DNA from: Aurantimonas manganoxydans SI85-9A1
GTDB taxonomy: Bacteria > Pseudomonadota > Alphaproteobacteria > Rhizobiales > Rhizobiaceae
Direction: 5' to 3'
NCBI RefSeq assembly: GCF_000153465.1
Contig: NZ_CH672387.1
Span: 3,776,628 to 3,840,627 of the forward strand
DNA length: 64,000 nt
The position numbers and the translations under genes were made by a program. Numbering within the stretch: the first letter of the stretch is position 1; each line of letters starts with the position of its first letter. The notes beneath the pieces were generated by a model that was not told where the DNA came from, did no database searches, and worked only from the letters and a program-made list of their open reading frames with translations. Shown here in pieces: positions 28,501 to 37,729 of this stretch.

Positions 28501-28698
28501 GCGCTCAGCGATGAGGCCCTGGCCAAGTTCCGCGGCCTGGTGGCGAATTTCCGCAACGCGGCGACCCCCTTCCGCTCGCGCACACGGCCCTTCATCGCGG
28601 GCGATTTCTCCGGTGCCTACGATCATCTGGCCCGGGCGCAGGAATGGTCGATCGGTGCCGACGAGGGCGGCGACGGCGGCGAAGGGAGCGCGGCATGA
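25567..28698 (+). CDS. addB: AddB, helicase-like/nuclease subunit of AddAB double-strand break repair
   Basis: 1043 residues, the usual size for alphaproteobacterial AddB. An inactivated helicase-like first half (PTRRAARALAGEFARLLG) precedes a C-terminal PD-(D/E)XK nuclease with EILDFKTG near residues 902-909 and the upstream RADRVDV. With AddA it processes broken DNA ends to Chi-like sites for RecA loading. Cysteines of the AddB iron-sulfur cluster seen in firmicutes are not obvious. The stop overlaps the addA start (ATGA). A weak ribosome-binding site precedes the ATG, 126 bases after the GGDEF-EAL gene. Confidence 0.95.
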   Translation: MTANLFSIPPGRPFLATLAEGLLDGRIVPSFRYTGDPLALAGATIYVPTRRAARALAGEFARLLGTGSAILPAIRPIGESDEASQFAPEGERPSLEPSMGELERRLQLARLARQWRSVTRGREFEALIGEEAVLPASAADALWLAADLGALLDEVETEGTSLGKLAGLAPDALSDWWQLTVTFLSIVTETWPQALAEAGRVSEATAKNVWLRAEAQRLRRDPGIGPVILAGSTATAPATIELMHAIAHLEHGALVLPGLDRHLDPEAFAAISREGAISAPGHPQYGLKTILARFALPPEAVTHLAPNEEPALTAREAFVADALRPAETTHRWRETARDHGAEALDGLALVEANDEREEALAIACAMRAALADPDATTALITPDRNLARRVVSELARFGIAANDSGGRPLAATPPGTLLTTLAAVALQPGDPIALIALLKHPLTRLGMPAAEARRAARAIEMLALRGSVGIPDGARLGAIVAARRRMLETATHMPRPVRILPEAERELAQIMADRLEAALEPLSALRDGTEREIAAYATALTRCLEAVAADADEDASEVYAEEAGRAMVEFLSDIVRAPDTGFGFASRELGDVIDALIAGVTVKPRGGLSARAFVWGTLEARLQSVDMAILGGLNEGTWPGGTKSGAFLSRLMRREIALDPPERRIGLAAHDFWMAMGARKVVITRSRRAGGAPAIASRWLQRLTTLAGEDGTARLRAAGQTYLDHARRLDDAPADAGQDIRAARPEPRPPLDRRPTSYSITDVETLIRDPYAIHARKIMNLEPLPELMRDPHAAERGNLFHDILGRFVQRGHDPDAGDAEAEILAIARERFDEEMLPPDIEAVWWPRAESLCANFIAWERERGPRVATRHAEIGGAYDFTDLATTLRGRADRVDVMADGSTEILDFKTGTTPSVSQARALLAPQLPLEGAMAKLGAFADAGTASAISDLVYVRLRERTLYEDHLASDGGRKGEPVDPDALSDEALAKFRGLVANFRNAATPFRSRTRPFIAGDFSGAYDHLARAQEWSIGADEGGDGGEGSAA

Positions 28699-31600
28699 GC
28701 GGCTTCACCGGCATTGCCGAAACGACGCGGCTGCAGGCCATCGCTGCCGATCCGGAGCGCTCGGTCTTCGTGTCGGCCAATGCCGGCTCCGGCAAGACCC
28801 ATGTCCTGACCGAACGCGTCGTGCGGCTGCTCCTGTCGAAGGTCGAGCCGTCGAAGATCCTCTGCCTGACCTATACCAAGGCGGCGGCGGCCGAGATGTC
28901 GGGCCGCGTCTTCGCAAGGCTGGCGAAATGGGCGACCGCCGAGGATGCCGATCTCGCGGCGGAGATCGCCCGGCTCGACGGCAGGCCGCCGACGCCGGAG
29001 AGGATGATCGTCGCGCGCCGTCTCTTCGCGGAAGCGCTGGAGACGCCGGGCGGGCTGAAGATCCAGACCATCCACGCCTTCTGCGAGGCGATCCTCCACC
29101 AGTTTCCGCTCGAAGCGAACGTTCCAGGGCATTTCGAGGTGCTGGACGACGCCGAGAGCATGGCCCTGCTGGCCGAAGCGCGCCGCCTGCTGATTACCGG
29201 CGCGGCGCGGAAGGCACCGGACGAGGCCGCCTCGGCGCTGGCGGACGCCTTTGCCTCGGCCCTCACGCTGGCCGGCGAATGGGGCCTCGACCAGCTCATC
29301 GGCGAAATCGTCAACCGGCGCGACGCCATCCGGCGGCATCTCGACGAGGCCGGCGGGATCGACGCGGCGGTCGCGCTTCTGCGCCACGCCCTCGGGCTGC
29401 AGCCCGGCGAGGACGAGGCCGCGATCGTCGCGGCGGCAGACGATGCGCCCAGCTTCGACGCGGCCTTCTGCGACAGCGCTATGAGCCTTGCCGCCGCCAG
29501 TTCCAAGCCGACCGACGTCAAGTTCCGCGACCGCCTGCAGGCGCTCCGGGACGCCGGCACGCCGGATGCGCGGCTCGCCGCGCTGAAGGCGCTGTGCCTG
29601 ACGGCCAAGGGCACGCCCTACAAGCCGTCGAGCGTCGCCACAAAGGCGGTGGCCGACGCCCTGCCCGACTTTCCCGAGCGGTTGCAGCAGCTGGCCGACC
29701 ACGTCCAGGCGATCGACGAGCGCCTCGCCAGCCTGCGGCTGTTTCGCGCCAGCGCCGCCGCCCTGGTGATCGCCGACGCCTTCGAGCGCGACTACGCCAT
29801 TCTCAAGCGCCGGCGGGGGCGGCTCGATTTCGAGGATCTGATCGTGCGGACCGCCGAGCTCCTGACCCGCTCGGCCGCCTCGGCCTGGGTCCATTACAAG
29901 CTCGACCAGGGCATCGATCACGTCCTGATCGACGAGGCGCAGGACACCAGTCCGCGGCAATGGCAGGTGATGCGTCAGCTGGTGGAGGAGTTCTTCGCCG
30001 GCGCCGGGGCCCGAGAGGTCACCCGCACGGTCTTCGCCGTCGGCGACGAGAAGCAGTCGATCTACTCCTTCCAGGGCGCCTCGCCGCGCATGTTCGCCGA
30101 CGAGCAGCGGGCCATGCGAAAGCGTGCCGAGGCCGCCGAGGCGCGTTTCGAGGAAGTGCGGCTGACCCAGTCCTTCCGCACCGCCGCCGACGTCCTGCGG
30201 GCGGTGGACACCGTCTTTGCCGACGCCGAGAACCGCAAGGGCCTGTCGTCGGGCGACGAGCCGCCGGCGCACCAGACGGCGCGGGGCGAGGCGCCGGGCC
30301 TGGTGGAGATCTGGCCCGTCTATCAGGCCGAGGAGCAGCCGCAGTCGCGCGACTGGCTGCAGGCGATCGACTACGAGCCGGCCAATTCCCCGGCCAACCG
30401 GCTGGCGCGGCGGATCGCCGCCCAGATCGGCGACTGGATCGGCGACCCCATCGCGCACAAGGGCGCGGTGCGCCCGCTGGCGGCGGGTGACGTCATCGTC
30501 CTGGTGCGCAAGCGCTCCGGCTTCGTCGCGGCCATGGCCAAGGCGCTGCGCGATGCCGGCATTCCCGTCGCCGGCGCCGACCGGCTGGTCATCACCGACC
30601 ATATCGCGGTGAAGGACCTGATGGCGCTCGGCCGGACAGTGGCCAATTTCGAGGACGATCTGTCCTTCGCCGCCGTCCTGAAGTCGCCCTTCTTCGATTT
30701 CACCGATGACGACCTGATGGGGCTGGCCCTGTCGCGCGAGCGCCACGAGCCGCTGTCGCTCGGCCTGCGGCGGATCTGCGGACCGGAGGGACTTGCCCGC
30801 GTGCCGGAGTTCGTGCCGGACGAAACGACCGAGGCGTTTCTGGCCAAATGCCGTTACGCGCTGACGCGGCTCGACGAGTTACGGGCCCGTTCGGGCTTCG
30901 AGACCATCTTCGCCTTCTATGCCCGCATTCTCGGTCCCGAGGGGGGCCGCGCCCGGCTGACGCGCCGGCTCGGCTCGGATTCGGGCGAGGTGATCGATGC
31001 CTTCCTCGATCTGGCGCTGGCCGACGAGGACGCGGGCGAACCCGGCCTCGACGCCTTCCTCGCGCGGCTGGCCGCCGCCCCGCCCTCGATCAAGCGCGAA
31101 ATGGAGCAGGGCCGCGGCGAGGTGCGGATCATGACCACCCACGCCTCCAAGGGGCTGGAGGCGCCGGTCGTCTTCCTCGTCGATCCCGGTTCCGCCCCGT
31201 TCAGCCACGCCCATGGCTCCCGGCTGATGGAATGGCCCGACATGCCCGGTCTTGTGCCCGGAATGTCCCCGGGCTTCCTGTGGCGTGCCGCCAAGGATCT
31301 GGAGAACGACGCCATCGCTGCCCTCAAGGAAGCGGAGAAGGCGCGGGCCGAGGAGGAATATCGCCGGCTGCTCTATGTCGGCATGACCCGCGCCGCCGAC
31401 CGGCTGGTCGTCTGCGGCGTCTCGGGCGTGCGCGGCCCGAACGAGAATTCCTGGCTGCAGCGGGCCCAGCTCGCCCTGTCGGCGGAGTGCGAGCCGGTGA
31501 TCGACGCCGACGGCGCGACCATCGCCTGGCGTTTCGGCGCGGCCGGGACAGGCGACAAGCTGGCTGCCGCGATCCCCTCGCAGCCCGACGCGCCCGCGCC

Positions 31601-32324
31601 GCTCGACCTGTCGCCGCTGCCGCCGGAAATCCTGCCGCCGCGACCGCTGTCGCCGTCCTCCGCCGGCGAGGGGACCGAGATCGCCGAAGACGACGCAATC
31701 CCGCCCGAAGCCGCGCAGGCCTTCGTGTCCCCGGTGCTCAGCCAGACGGGCGATCCGTCCTTTGCCATCCGCCGCGGCCTTGCGGTCCACAAGCTGCTGC
31801 AGGTCTTGCCGGAGATGGCCGCGGACGCACGAGAGGCGGCCGCACGGCGCTATCTGGCGACGGCGGCGCCGGAGATGCGTGCGGGCGACCACGACGCGCT
31901 GGTCGCCTCCGCGCTGGCCGTCATGGACGATCCGGGCTTCGCCGCGATCTTCGCAGCCGGCAGCCGGGCCGAGGTGCCGGTTGCCGGCGAGATCACGCTT
32001 GCCGGCCGCAGCTACCGGGTCAACGGCACGATCGACCGCCTCGCGGTCACCACAACGCGCGTGCTGATCGTCGACTACAAGACCAACCGGCCACCGCCCG
32101 CTTCCCTAGCGGAGGTGTCGCCGGCCTACATCATGCAGCTGGCGCTCTACCGGGAGATGCTGAAGCCGCTCTATCCGGACCGGCCGATCGAGGCGGCGCT
32201 GCTGTTCACCGAAGCGCCGCGGCTGATCGCCCTCTCGGAAGCGGTGATGGAGCAGGCGGTCGCGCGCCGCCGGGCGTCCACGCAATCGGCAACGGAGCGT
32301 CAAGAGAACGGCGCCGTCGCTTGA
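28695..32324 (+). CDS. addA: AddA, UvrD-type helicase/nuclease of AddAB
   Basis: 1209 residues from ATG 28695, coupled to addB by ATGA. UvrD/Rep helicase motifs are complete: Walker A ANAGSGKT at 29-36, motif II DEAQDTSPRQWQVM, motif III VGDEKQSIYSFQGAS, motif V IMTTHASKGLEAPVVF and motif VI LLYVGMTRAADRL. A RecB-type nuclease closes the protein with VLIVDYKTNRPPP near residue 1127. It unwinds and degrades both strands at double-strand ends in the cytoplasm. The frame is open slightly upstream (28644), but that start would lie inside addB and has no support. Confidence 0.97.
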   Translation: MSGFTGIAETTRLQAIAADPERSVFVSANAGSGKTHVLTERVVRLLLSKVEPSKILCLTYTKAAAAEMSGRVFARLAKWATAEDADLAAEIARLDGRPPTPERMIVARRLFAEALETPGGLKIQTIHAFCEAILHQFPLEANVPGHFEVLDDAESMALLAEARRLLITGAARKAPDEAASALADAFASALTLAGEWGLDQLIGEIVNRRDAIRRHLDEAGGIDAAVALLRHALGLQPGEDEAAIVAAADDAPSFDAAFCDSAMSLAAASSKPTDVKFRDRLQALRDAGTPDARLAALKALCLTAKGTPYKPSSVATKAVADALPDFPERLQQLADHVQAIDERLASLRLFRASAAALVIADAFERDYAILKRRRGRLDFEDLIVRTAELLTRSAASAWVHYKLDQGIDHVLIDEAQDTSPRQWQVMRQLVEEFFAGAGAREVTRTVFAVGDEKQSIYSFQGASPRMFADEQRAMRKRAEAAEARFEEVRLTQSFRTAADVLRAVDTVFADAENRKGLSSGDEPPAHQTARGEAPGLVEIWPVYQAEEQPQSRDWLQAIDYEPANSPANRLARRIAAQIGDWIGDPIAHKGAVRPLAAGDVIVLVRKRSGFVAAMAKALRDAGIPVAGADRLVITDHIAVKDLMALGRTVANFEDDLSFAAVLKSPFFDFTDDDLMGLALSRERHEPLSLGLRRICGPEGLARVPEFVPDETTEAFLAKCRYALTRLDELRARSGFETIFAFYARILGPEGGRARLTRRLGSDSGEVIDAFLDLALADEDAGEPGLDAFLARLAAAPPSIKREMEQGRGEVRIMTTHASKGLEAPVVFLVDPGSAPFSHAHGSRLMEWPDMPGLVPGMSPGFLWRAAKDLENDAIAALKEAEKARAEEEYRRLLYVGMTRAADRLVVCGVSGVRGPNENSWLQRAQLALSAECEPVIDADGATIAWRFGAAGTGDKLAAAIPSQPDAPAPLDLSPLPPEILPPRPLSPSSAGEGTEIAEDDAIPPEAAQAFVSPVLSQTGDPSFAIRRGLAVHKLLQVLPEMAADAREAAARRYLATAAPEMRAGDHDALVASALAVMDDPGFAAIFAAGSRAEVPVAGEITLAGRSYRVNGTIDRLAVTTTRVLIVDYKTNRPPPASLAEVSPAYIMQLALYREMLKPLYPDRPIEAALLFTEAPRLIALSEAVMEQAVARRRASTQSATERQENGAVA

Positions 32325-32378
32325 TTTGGCGCTGGGCGACTTCTACGTAACGAGACGAACAGGATTTAGGAGCCGACC

Positions 32379-32699
32379 ATGGCCACGACAAAGATCGACA
32401 CCAGCAATTTCCAGACCGACGTCCTCGGCAGCGACAAGCCCGTCGTCGTCGATTTCTGGGCCGAATGGTGCGGGCCCTGCAAGATGATCGCGCCGAGCCT
32501 CGAGGAAATCTCCAACGAGATGGACAATGTCCGGATCGCCAAGGTGAACATCGACGAGAACCCGGACATCGCCGCCCAGTTCGGCGTGCGTTCGATTCCG
32601 ACGCTGATGATCTTCAAGAATGGCGAGCATGCCGACACGATGGTCGGCGCGCAGTCCAAGTCGAAGCTCGTCGACTGGATCAACAAGGGCGCTGCCTGA
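32379..32699 (+). CDS. trxA: Thioredoxin
   Basis: 106 residues with the redox motif WCGPC (Cys31, Cys34) in [20 protein letters not shown] and the cis-proline segment [15 protein letters not shown]. No signal peptide, so it is the cytoplasmic disulfide reductant that serves ribonucleotide reductase and, for example, methionine sulfoxide reductases. It follows addA by 54 bases with its own ribosome-binding site (TTTAGGAGCCGACC) and ends in a terminator shared with folC. The addB-addA-trxA order is standard for the order. Confidence 0.97.
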   Translation: MATTKIDTSNFQTDVLGSDKPVVVDFWAEWCGPCKMIAPSLEEISNEMDNVRIAKVNIDENPDIAAQFGVRSIPTLMIFKNGEHADTMVGAQSKSKLVDWINKGAA

Positions 32700-32733
32700 G
32701 CGGCTCAGCGTCCAGCGCCATCGCGATGAACTG

Positions 32734-32766
32734 AAAAAGACCTGGGTCGATCGCCCGGGCCTTTTT
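32734..32766. terminator. bidirectional terminator between trxA and folC
   Basis: AAAAAG at 32734-32739 and CTTTTT at 32761-32766 flank a CCTGGG/CCCGGG stem. It lies between convergent genes, so T-runs are available on both strands. Confidence 0.75.
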
Positions 32767-32795
32767 CGTGTGGTGGGCTCAGAGCCCGCAGGAGT

Positions 32796-34130
32796 TCAGC
32801 GCGGGGCGAGACCGCTGCTGGAGAGGACATCGCCAACCAGATAGAGCGAGCCGCAGATCAGGAAGCGCGGCGCGCGGCTGTCGTCCCAACTGCTGGAGAC
32901 CAGCCGGATCGCCTCCTCGACACTGTCGCAGGGCTCGGCGTCGAGACCGGCGTCGATCGCCGCCTCGGCGAGATCGTCGGGGTCGATGCCCGCGTCCGAC
33001 GAGCCGACGGGCACGGTGAAGACATGCCGCGCAATGCCGGCAAAGGACGCGAAGAAGCCGGTCGGGTCCTTGGTGTTGATCATCCCGACGATCAGGAACA
33101 GCGGCCGCGAGACGCGCTCCTCCAGATCAGCCAGCGTCTCGGCGATGGCCGCGCCCGCGCCGGGATTGTGGCCGCCGTCGAGCCACAGCTCCGAGCCCGG
33201 AAACGCCGCCCGGTAGAGCGGACCCGAGGCGATCTGCTGCATCCGTCCCGGCCATTCGACATGGGAAAGCCCCGCCTCGATCGCCTTGTCGGCCGGCGCG
33301 AAGCCGCCATGGCGCAATGCGGCGATGGCGGTTGCGGCATTGGTCAGCTGATGGCGTCCCGGCAGCCGCGGCATCGGCAGGTCGAGCAGGCCGGATTCGT
33401 CCTGATAGACCAGCCGTCCATGTTCCTCATAAGCGAAGAAGTCCTGGCCGTAGACGAGCAGCGGCGCCCCGGCGCGGTCGGCCATGGAGGTCAGCACCTC
33501 GAGCGCGATCGCCTCGTTCTGCTGGCCCAGCACCACAGGCACGCCGCGCTTGATGATGCCGCCCTTCTCTGCGGCGATCAGTTCGACGCGGTCGCCGAGA
33601 TAGGACTGGTGATCGAGCGAGATCGACGTGATGACCGTGACGGCCGGCTTCTCGATGACGTTGGTGGCGTCGAAGCGGCCGCCGAGCCCGACTTCCAGAA
33701 GCACCGCGTCGGCCGGGTTTTCCGAAAACAGCAGGAACGTCACCGCGGTGAGGATCTCGAACACGGTGATCGGCGCACCGGCATTGGCTTTTGCGGCGCG
33801 GGCCACGGCCTCGGCCAGCATCGCGTCGTCGACCAGGGCTCCGGGCTCGCCCTTGCGGCCGATGCGGTAGCGCTCGTGCCAGTTGACGAGATGCGGCGAG
33901 GTATGGGCGTGCACCGCCTGCCCGTCGGCCTCCAGAATGGCCCGGCAGAACGCCGTGACGGAGCCCTTGCCGTTGGTGCCGGCAATGTGGATCTGCGGCG
34001 GCAGCTTGCGCTGCGGCTCACCAAGATCGGTCAGAAGCCGGCGAATGCGGTCGAGGGACAGGTCGAAGCCCTTCGGATGCTTCAGCATCAGGGCATCGAT
34101 TTCGGCGGCGGCCAGCGAGGTCGTTGTCAT
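32796..34130 (-). CDS. folC: Bifunctional folylpolyglutamate synthase/dihydrofolate synthase
   Basis: 444 residues, Mur-ligase fold. The ATP loop GTNGKGSVTAF is near residue 50, SPHLVNWHERYRI binds folate, and the family block VLLEVGLGGRFDATNVI with SLDHQSYLG follows; the C-terminal domain has LWLDGGHNPGAG. It adds glutamate to dihydropteroate and to folates. It is the last gene of the minus-strand trpF-trpB-cutA-trpA-accD-folC run, 44 bases after accD. The p-aminobenzoate genes that feed the same pathway lie at 49.5-52.4 kb. Confidence 0.96.
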   Translation of the reverse strand: MTTTSLAAAEIDALMLKHPKGFDLSLDRIRRLLTDLGEPQRKLPPQIHIAGTNGKGSVTAFCRAILEADGQAVHAHTSPHLVNWHERYRIGRKGEPGALVDDAMLAEAVARAAKANAGAPITVFEILTAVTFLLFSENPADAVLLEVGLGGRFDATNVIEKPAVTVITSISLDHQSYLGDRVELIAAEKGGIIKRGVPVVLGQQNEAIALEVLTSMADRAGAPLLVYGQDFFAYEEHGRLVYQDESGLLDLPMPRLPGRHQLTNAATAIAALRHGGFAPADKAIEAGLSHVEWPGRMQQIASGPLYRAAFPGSELWLDGGHNPGAGAAIAETLADLEERVSRPLFLIVGMINTKDPTGFFASFAGIARHVFTVPVGSSDAGIDPDDLAEAAIDAGLDAEPCDSVEEAIRLVSSSWDDSRAPRFLICGSLYLVGDVLSSSGLAPR

Positions 34131-34174
34131 CGGAAAGAATTACGCCAGTGCGGGGAGCGATGCAAAAAGGCCGC

Positions 34175-35119
34175 TCAGCCCGCGGCCTGCGATTCCGGCG
34201 CCTCGGCTGGCTCGGCGCCCATCGCCTCAACGGGCTCGGCCGCGATCGCTTCCTCTTCGAGGGCCTCGGCCGGCTGCCTGGTCAGCAGCTTCAGGAGATT
34301 GGCGATGGTCGAGCGCAATTCGTGGCGATGCACGACCATGTCGACCATGCCGTGGGCCATCAGATACTCTGCGCGCTGGAAGCCCTCGGGCAGTTTCTCG
34401 CGGATCGTCTGTTCGATGACGCGGGCGCCCGCAAAGCCGATCACCGCACCCGGCTCGGCAATGTGGACGTCGCCCAGCATCGCATAGGAGGCCGACACGC
34501 CGCCGGCCGTCGGATTCGTCAGGACGACCATGTAGGGCAGCCCTGCCTCCTTCAGCATTTCTACCGCCACCGTCGTGCGCGGCAGCTGCATCAGCGACAG
34601 GATGCCCTCCTGCATACGCGCGCCGCCGGAGGCGGCGAACAGCACCACCGGGCGCCGCTCGGCGATGGCGGTCTCGAAGCCCTTGATGATCGCCTCGCCG
34701 GCGGCCATGCCGAGCGAGCCGCCCATGAAGGCGAAGTCCTGGACGATGGCCATCACCGGAACGCCCTCGAGGCTGCCGCGCGCCGCCAGCACGGCGTCGT
34801 CCATCTCGGCCTTCGCCTTGTATTCCTTCAGCCGTTCGACATAGCGCTTGGAGTCGCGGAACTTCAGCGGATCGACCGCGACCTTGGGCAGTTCGATGGT
34901 CTCGAAGGCGCCGTCGTCGAAGAACGCCTTCAGCCGGTCGCGGGCTCGGATGCGCATGTGGAAGCCGGAGGACGGCACCACCCACTGATTGGCTTCCAGA
35001 TCCTTGTGGAAGACCATCTCGCCGGTCTCGGGACATTTGATCCAGAGGTTTTCGGGCACTTCGCGCGTGGCGAGGAGGCTCGAGATCTTCGGGCGAACGT
35101 AGTTGGTGATCCAGTTCAA
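34175..35119 (-). CDS. accD: Acetyl-CoA carboxylase carboxyltransferase subunit beta
   Basis: 314 residues. The crotonase-like carboxyltransferase core is complete ([56 protein letters not shown]). The N-terminal zinc ribbon is degenerate: of the four cysteines in the usual CxxC...CxxC only Cys29 remains ([10 protein letters not shown]), while Thr32, Val48 and Ser51 replace the others. A Glu/Ala-rich tail follows residue 285. With AccA it transfers the carboxyl group to acetyl-CoA to make malonyl-CoA for fatty acid synthesis. I recall similar loss of the zinc site in other rhizobial AccD proteins, so the gene is very likely functional. Confidence 0.95.
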   Translation of the reverse strand: MNWITNYVRPKISSLLATREVPENLWIKCPETGEMVFHKDLEANQWVVPSSGFHMRIRARDRLKAFFDDGAFETIELPKVAVDPLKFRDSKRYVERLKEYKAKAEMDDAVLAARGSLEGVPVMAIVQDFAFMGGSLGMAAGEAIIKGFETAIAERRPVVLFAASGGARMQEGILSLMQLPRTTVAVEMLKEAGLPYMVVLTNPTAGGVSASYAMLGDVHIAEPGAVIGFAGARVIEQTIREKLPEGFQRAEYLMAHGMVDMVVHRHELRSTIANLLKLLTRQPAEALEEEAIAAEPVEAMGAEPAEAPESQAAG

Positions 35120-35254
35120 GGCACTTGTCCCGTGGCAAAATCGGTCCGGCAGCCGCTGCCGGCAAGGGGCGGCAGCGCAATCGCTGCCGCAGGAATTAGG
35201 CGGTCATGCGTCCCTGTCGACGGGGCGCGTCACGCCCCGGACATGGTCGCCCGC

Positions 35255-36088
35255 TCAGGACTTGGCAAGATGGGCGGCACGCACGCCGCCGGCGATCTCG
35301 CCGACGAGGTCGCGCACGTCGCTGACCGTGCGGGCGGTGGCGCGGCCGTTCTCCAGCGACTGCTCGATCGCCTTGACGATCGCCGAGCCGACGACGACGC
35401 CGTCGGCGCCCTTGCCGATCTCGCGCGCCTGATCGGCGGAGGTGACGCCGAAGCCGACGCAGACCGGCAGGTCGGTGTGCTTCTTGATGCGCCCGACGGC
35501 GGCGGCGACCTTGTCCGCATCGGGGGCGGCCGAGCCGGTGATGCCGGTGATCGAGACGTAGTAAACGAAGCCGGAGGTGTTCTTCAGCACCGCCGGCAGG
35601 CGCTTGTCGTCAGTCGTCGGGGTGGCGAGACGGATGAAGTTGAGCCCGCTCTGCAGGGCCGGCAGGCAGAGCTCGTCGTCCATCTCCGGCGGCAGGTCGA
35701 CCACGATCAGCCCGTCGACGCCGGCGGCCAGCGCGTCGGGAACGAAGCGCTCGACGCCGTAGATGTAGATCGGGTTGAAGTAGCCCATCAGGATGATCGG
35801 CGTGGTCTGGTCGCCCTCGCGGAAGGCGCGCACCAGCGACAGGGTCTTCTTCAGGCTTTCGCCGGCCTGCAGGGCCCGCAGACCGGCCTTCTGGATCGCC
35901 GGGCCGTCGGCCATGGGATCGGAGAAGGGCATGCCGAGCTCGATGATGTCGGCGCCGGCCGCCGGGAGTGCCCGGGCGATCTCCAGCGCCGTCTCGTGGT
36001 CGGGGTCGCCGGCCATGACGAAGGTCACGAAGGCGGGGCGACCCTCTTCCTTCAGCGCGCGGAACCGGTCTTCGATGCGTGTCGTCAT
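35255..36088 (-). CDS. trpA: Tryptophan synthase alpha subunit
   Basis: 277 residues, TIM barrel. The catalytic acids are Glu50 and Asp61 in [16 protein letters not shown], and the phosphate-binding loops GITGSAAPD and [19 protein letters not shown] are present. It cleaves indole-3-glycerol phosphate and channels indole to TrpB. The start lies 1 base after the cutA stop, so the two are tightly linked, and trpB is just upstream of cutA. accD follows after 135 bases, as in many proteobacteria. Confidence 0.97.
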   Translation of the reverse strand: MTTRIEDRFRALKEEGRPAFVTFVMAGDPDHETALEIARALPAAGADIIELGMPFSDPMADGPAIQKAGLRALQAGESLKKTLSLVRAFREGDQTTPIILMGYFNPIYIYGVERFVPDALAAGVDGLIVVDLPPEMDDELCLPALQSGLNFIRLATPTTDDKRLPAVLKNTSGFVYYVSITGITGSAAPDADKVAAAVGRIKKHTDLPVCVGFGVTSADQAREIGKGADGVVVGSAIVKAIEQSLENGRATARTVSDVRDLVGEIAGGVRAAHLAKS

Positions 36089-36089
36089 G

Positions 36090-36410
36090 TCAGGCTTTCG
36101 TCACCTCGGCGACCCATTGGGCGGTCGCCGCGTCCACGTGGTCGACCTTGAAGCCGAAGATCGCGGGCGTGTCATAGGGATGGTGTTCGCGGATCGCCGC
36201 CGCGCAGGCGTCGAACCGGTCCGCCGTGGTCTTGATCGTCAGCGGCCACTCGTCGTGGCGCTCCTTGCTGCCCTGCCAGACATAGCGGCTGTCGACTTCC
36301 TTGCCGATATTGACGCAGGCCGCGAAGCGGCCGTCGATCAGGACATGCGACAGTTCCCGCGCTTCCTCAAGCGAGGGGCAGGTGACGTGGATTTCGACGA
36401 TGTCGGTCAT
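36090..36410 (-). CDS. cutA: CutA divalent-cation tolerance protein
   Basis: 106 residues, covering the whole CutA1 domain: [20 protein letters not shown], a [19 protein letters not shown] block and the C-terminal [14 protein letters not shown]. CutA forms very stable trimers that resemble PII signalling proteins; a role in copper tolerance was proposed in E. coli but is not settled. Here it sits between trpB (98 bases upstream) and trpA (1 base downstream), so it must be expressed with the tryptophan genes. No metal transporter is adjacent. Confidence 0.93.
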   Translation of the reverse strand: MTDIVEIHVTCPSLEEARELSHVLIDGRFAACVNIGKEVDSRYVWQGSKERHDEWPLTIKTTADRFDACAAAIREHHPYDTPAIFGFKVDHVDAATAQWVAEVTKA

Positions 36411-36508
36411 GCAGGCTCGCTTCGCTCGCTGGCTCGTCCAGCGTTGTCAGCTTGGTTTGAGGACATTCCGCTTACCGGGCCACCGATCGCGGCGGCCCGT
36501 CCGGCAGT

Positions 36509-37729
36509 CTAGAGCTCCACGCCCAAATGCTTGGCGGCGGTGAAGACGTCCTTGTCGCCGCGCCCGCAGAGATTCATCACGATGATCTGGTCCTTGCCCA
36601 TGGTCGGCGCCCGCTTGACCACTTCGGCCAGCGCATGGGCCGGCTCCAGCGCCGGGATGATGCCCTCGGTGCGGGTCAGGAGCTGGAAGGCCTCGAGCGC
36701 TTCGGTGTCCATGATCGGCACATATTCCACCCGGCCGGAATCCTTCAGCCAGGAATGCTCCGGCCCGATGCCCGGATAGTCGAGGCCGGCCGAGATCGAA
36801 TGGCCTTCCTTGATCTGGCCGTCGTCATCCTGCAGCAGATAGGTGCGGTTGCCGTGGAGAACGCCGGGGGAGCCTGCGGTCAGCGAGGCGCAGTGCTCCT
36901 CGCCGTCCAGACCCTTGCCGCCCGCCTCGACGCCAACGATGGCGACGTCCTTGTCGTCGAGGAAGGGATGGAACAGGCCGATGGCGTTGGAGCCGCCGCC
37001 GACGGCCGCCACCAGCATGTCCGGCAGGCGCCCTTCGGCGGCCATCATCTGCTCGCGGGTCTCCTTGCCGATCACCGACTGGAACTCGCGCACCAGCTCC
37101 GGATACGGATGCGGGCCGGCGGCGGTGCCGATCAGGTAATAGGTGGAATCGACATTCGTCACCCAGTCGCGGAGCGCCTCGTTCATGGCGTCCTTCAGCG
37201 TGCCGTGGCCGGCGGTGACCGGCACGATCTCGGCGCCCAGGAGCTTCATGCGGAAGACGTTGGGCGACTGCCGCTCGACGTCGGTCGCGCCCATGTAGAT
37301 GACGCACGGCAGGCCGAAGCGGGCGCAGACCGTGGCGGTCGCCACGCCATGCTGGCCGGCGCCGGTTTCGGCGATGATCCGGGTCTTGCCCATCTTGCGG
37401 GCAAGCAGGATCTGGCCGAGGCAGTTGTTGATCTTGTGCGAGCCGGTGTGGTTCAGCTCGTCGCGCTTGAAATAGATCTTGGCGCCGCCGAGCTTCTCTG
37501 TCAGCCGCTCGGCGAAATAGAGCGGCGACGGCCGGCCGGTGTAATGGGTATTCAGCCCGTCGAGCTCGGCCTTGAACGCCGGATCGACGCGCGCCGTCTC
37601 CCAGGCTTCCTGCAGATCGAGGATCAGCGGCATCAGCGTTTCGGCGACGAAGCGGCCGCCGAAGATGCCGAAACGGCCTTCCTCGTCGGGGCCGGCGCGG
37701 AAGGAATTCGGGGTCAGCGGCTGGTTCAC
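36509..37729 (-). CDS. trpB: Tryptophan synthase beta subunit
   Basis: 406 residues. The PLP lysine is Lys99 in [16 protein letters not shown]; the phosphate-binding loop [10 protein letters not shown] and the EAGGKGLDG segment are present, as is the N-terminal [17 protein letters not shown]. It joins indole and serine to make tryptophan in the alpha2-beta2 complex. Its start overlaps the trpF stop by 4 bases (ATGA). Length is normal. Confidence 0.98.
   Translation of the reverse strand: MNQPLTPNSFRAGPDEEGRFGIFGGRFVAETLMPLILDLQEAWETARVDPAFKAELDGLNTHYTGRPSPLYFAERLTEKLGGAKIYFKRDELNHTGSHKINNCLGQILLARKMGKTRIIAETGAGQHGVATATVCARFGLPCVIYMGATDVERQSPNVFRMKLLGAEIVPVTAGHGTLKDAMNEALRDWVTNVDSTYYLIGTAAGPHPYPELVREFQSVIGKETREQMMAAEGRLPDMLVAAVGGGSNAIGLFHPFLDDKDVAIVGVEAGGKGLDGEEHCASLTAGSPGVLHGNRTYLLQDDDGQIKEGHSISAGLDYPGIGPEHSWLKDSGRVEYVPIMDTEALEAFQLLTRTEGIIPALEPAHALAEVVKRAPTMGKDQIIVMNLCGRGDKDVFTAAKHLGVEL

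Noticed and set aside
23914-28626. A 1570-residue open frame on the minus strand opposite the GGDEF-EAL gene and addB
   Set aside because: It is antisense to two genes with clear domains; its composition (His, Arg, Gly, Gln rich) and lack of any motif or ribosome-binding site are typical of shadow frames in GC-rich DNA.
28623-30746. A 707-residue minus-strand frame opposite addA
   Set aside because: Shadow of the helicase gene; no recognisable domain.
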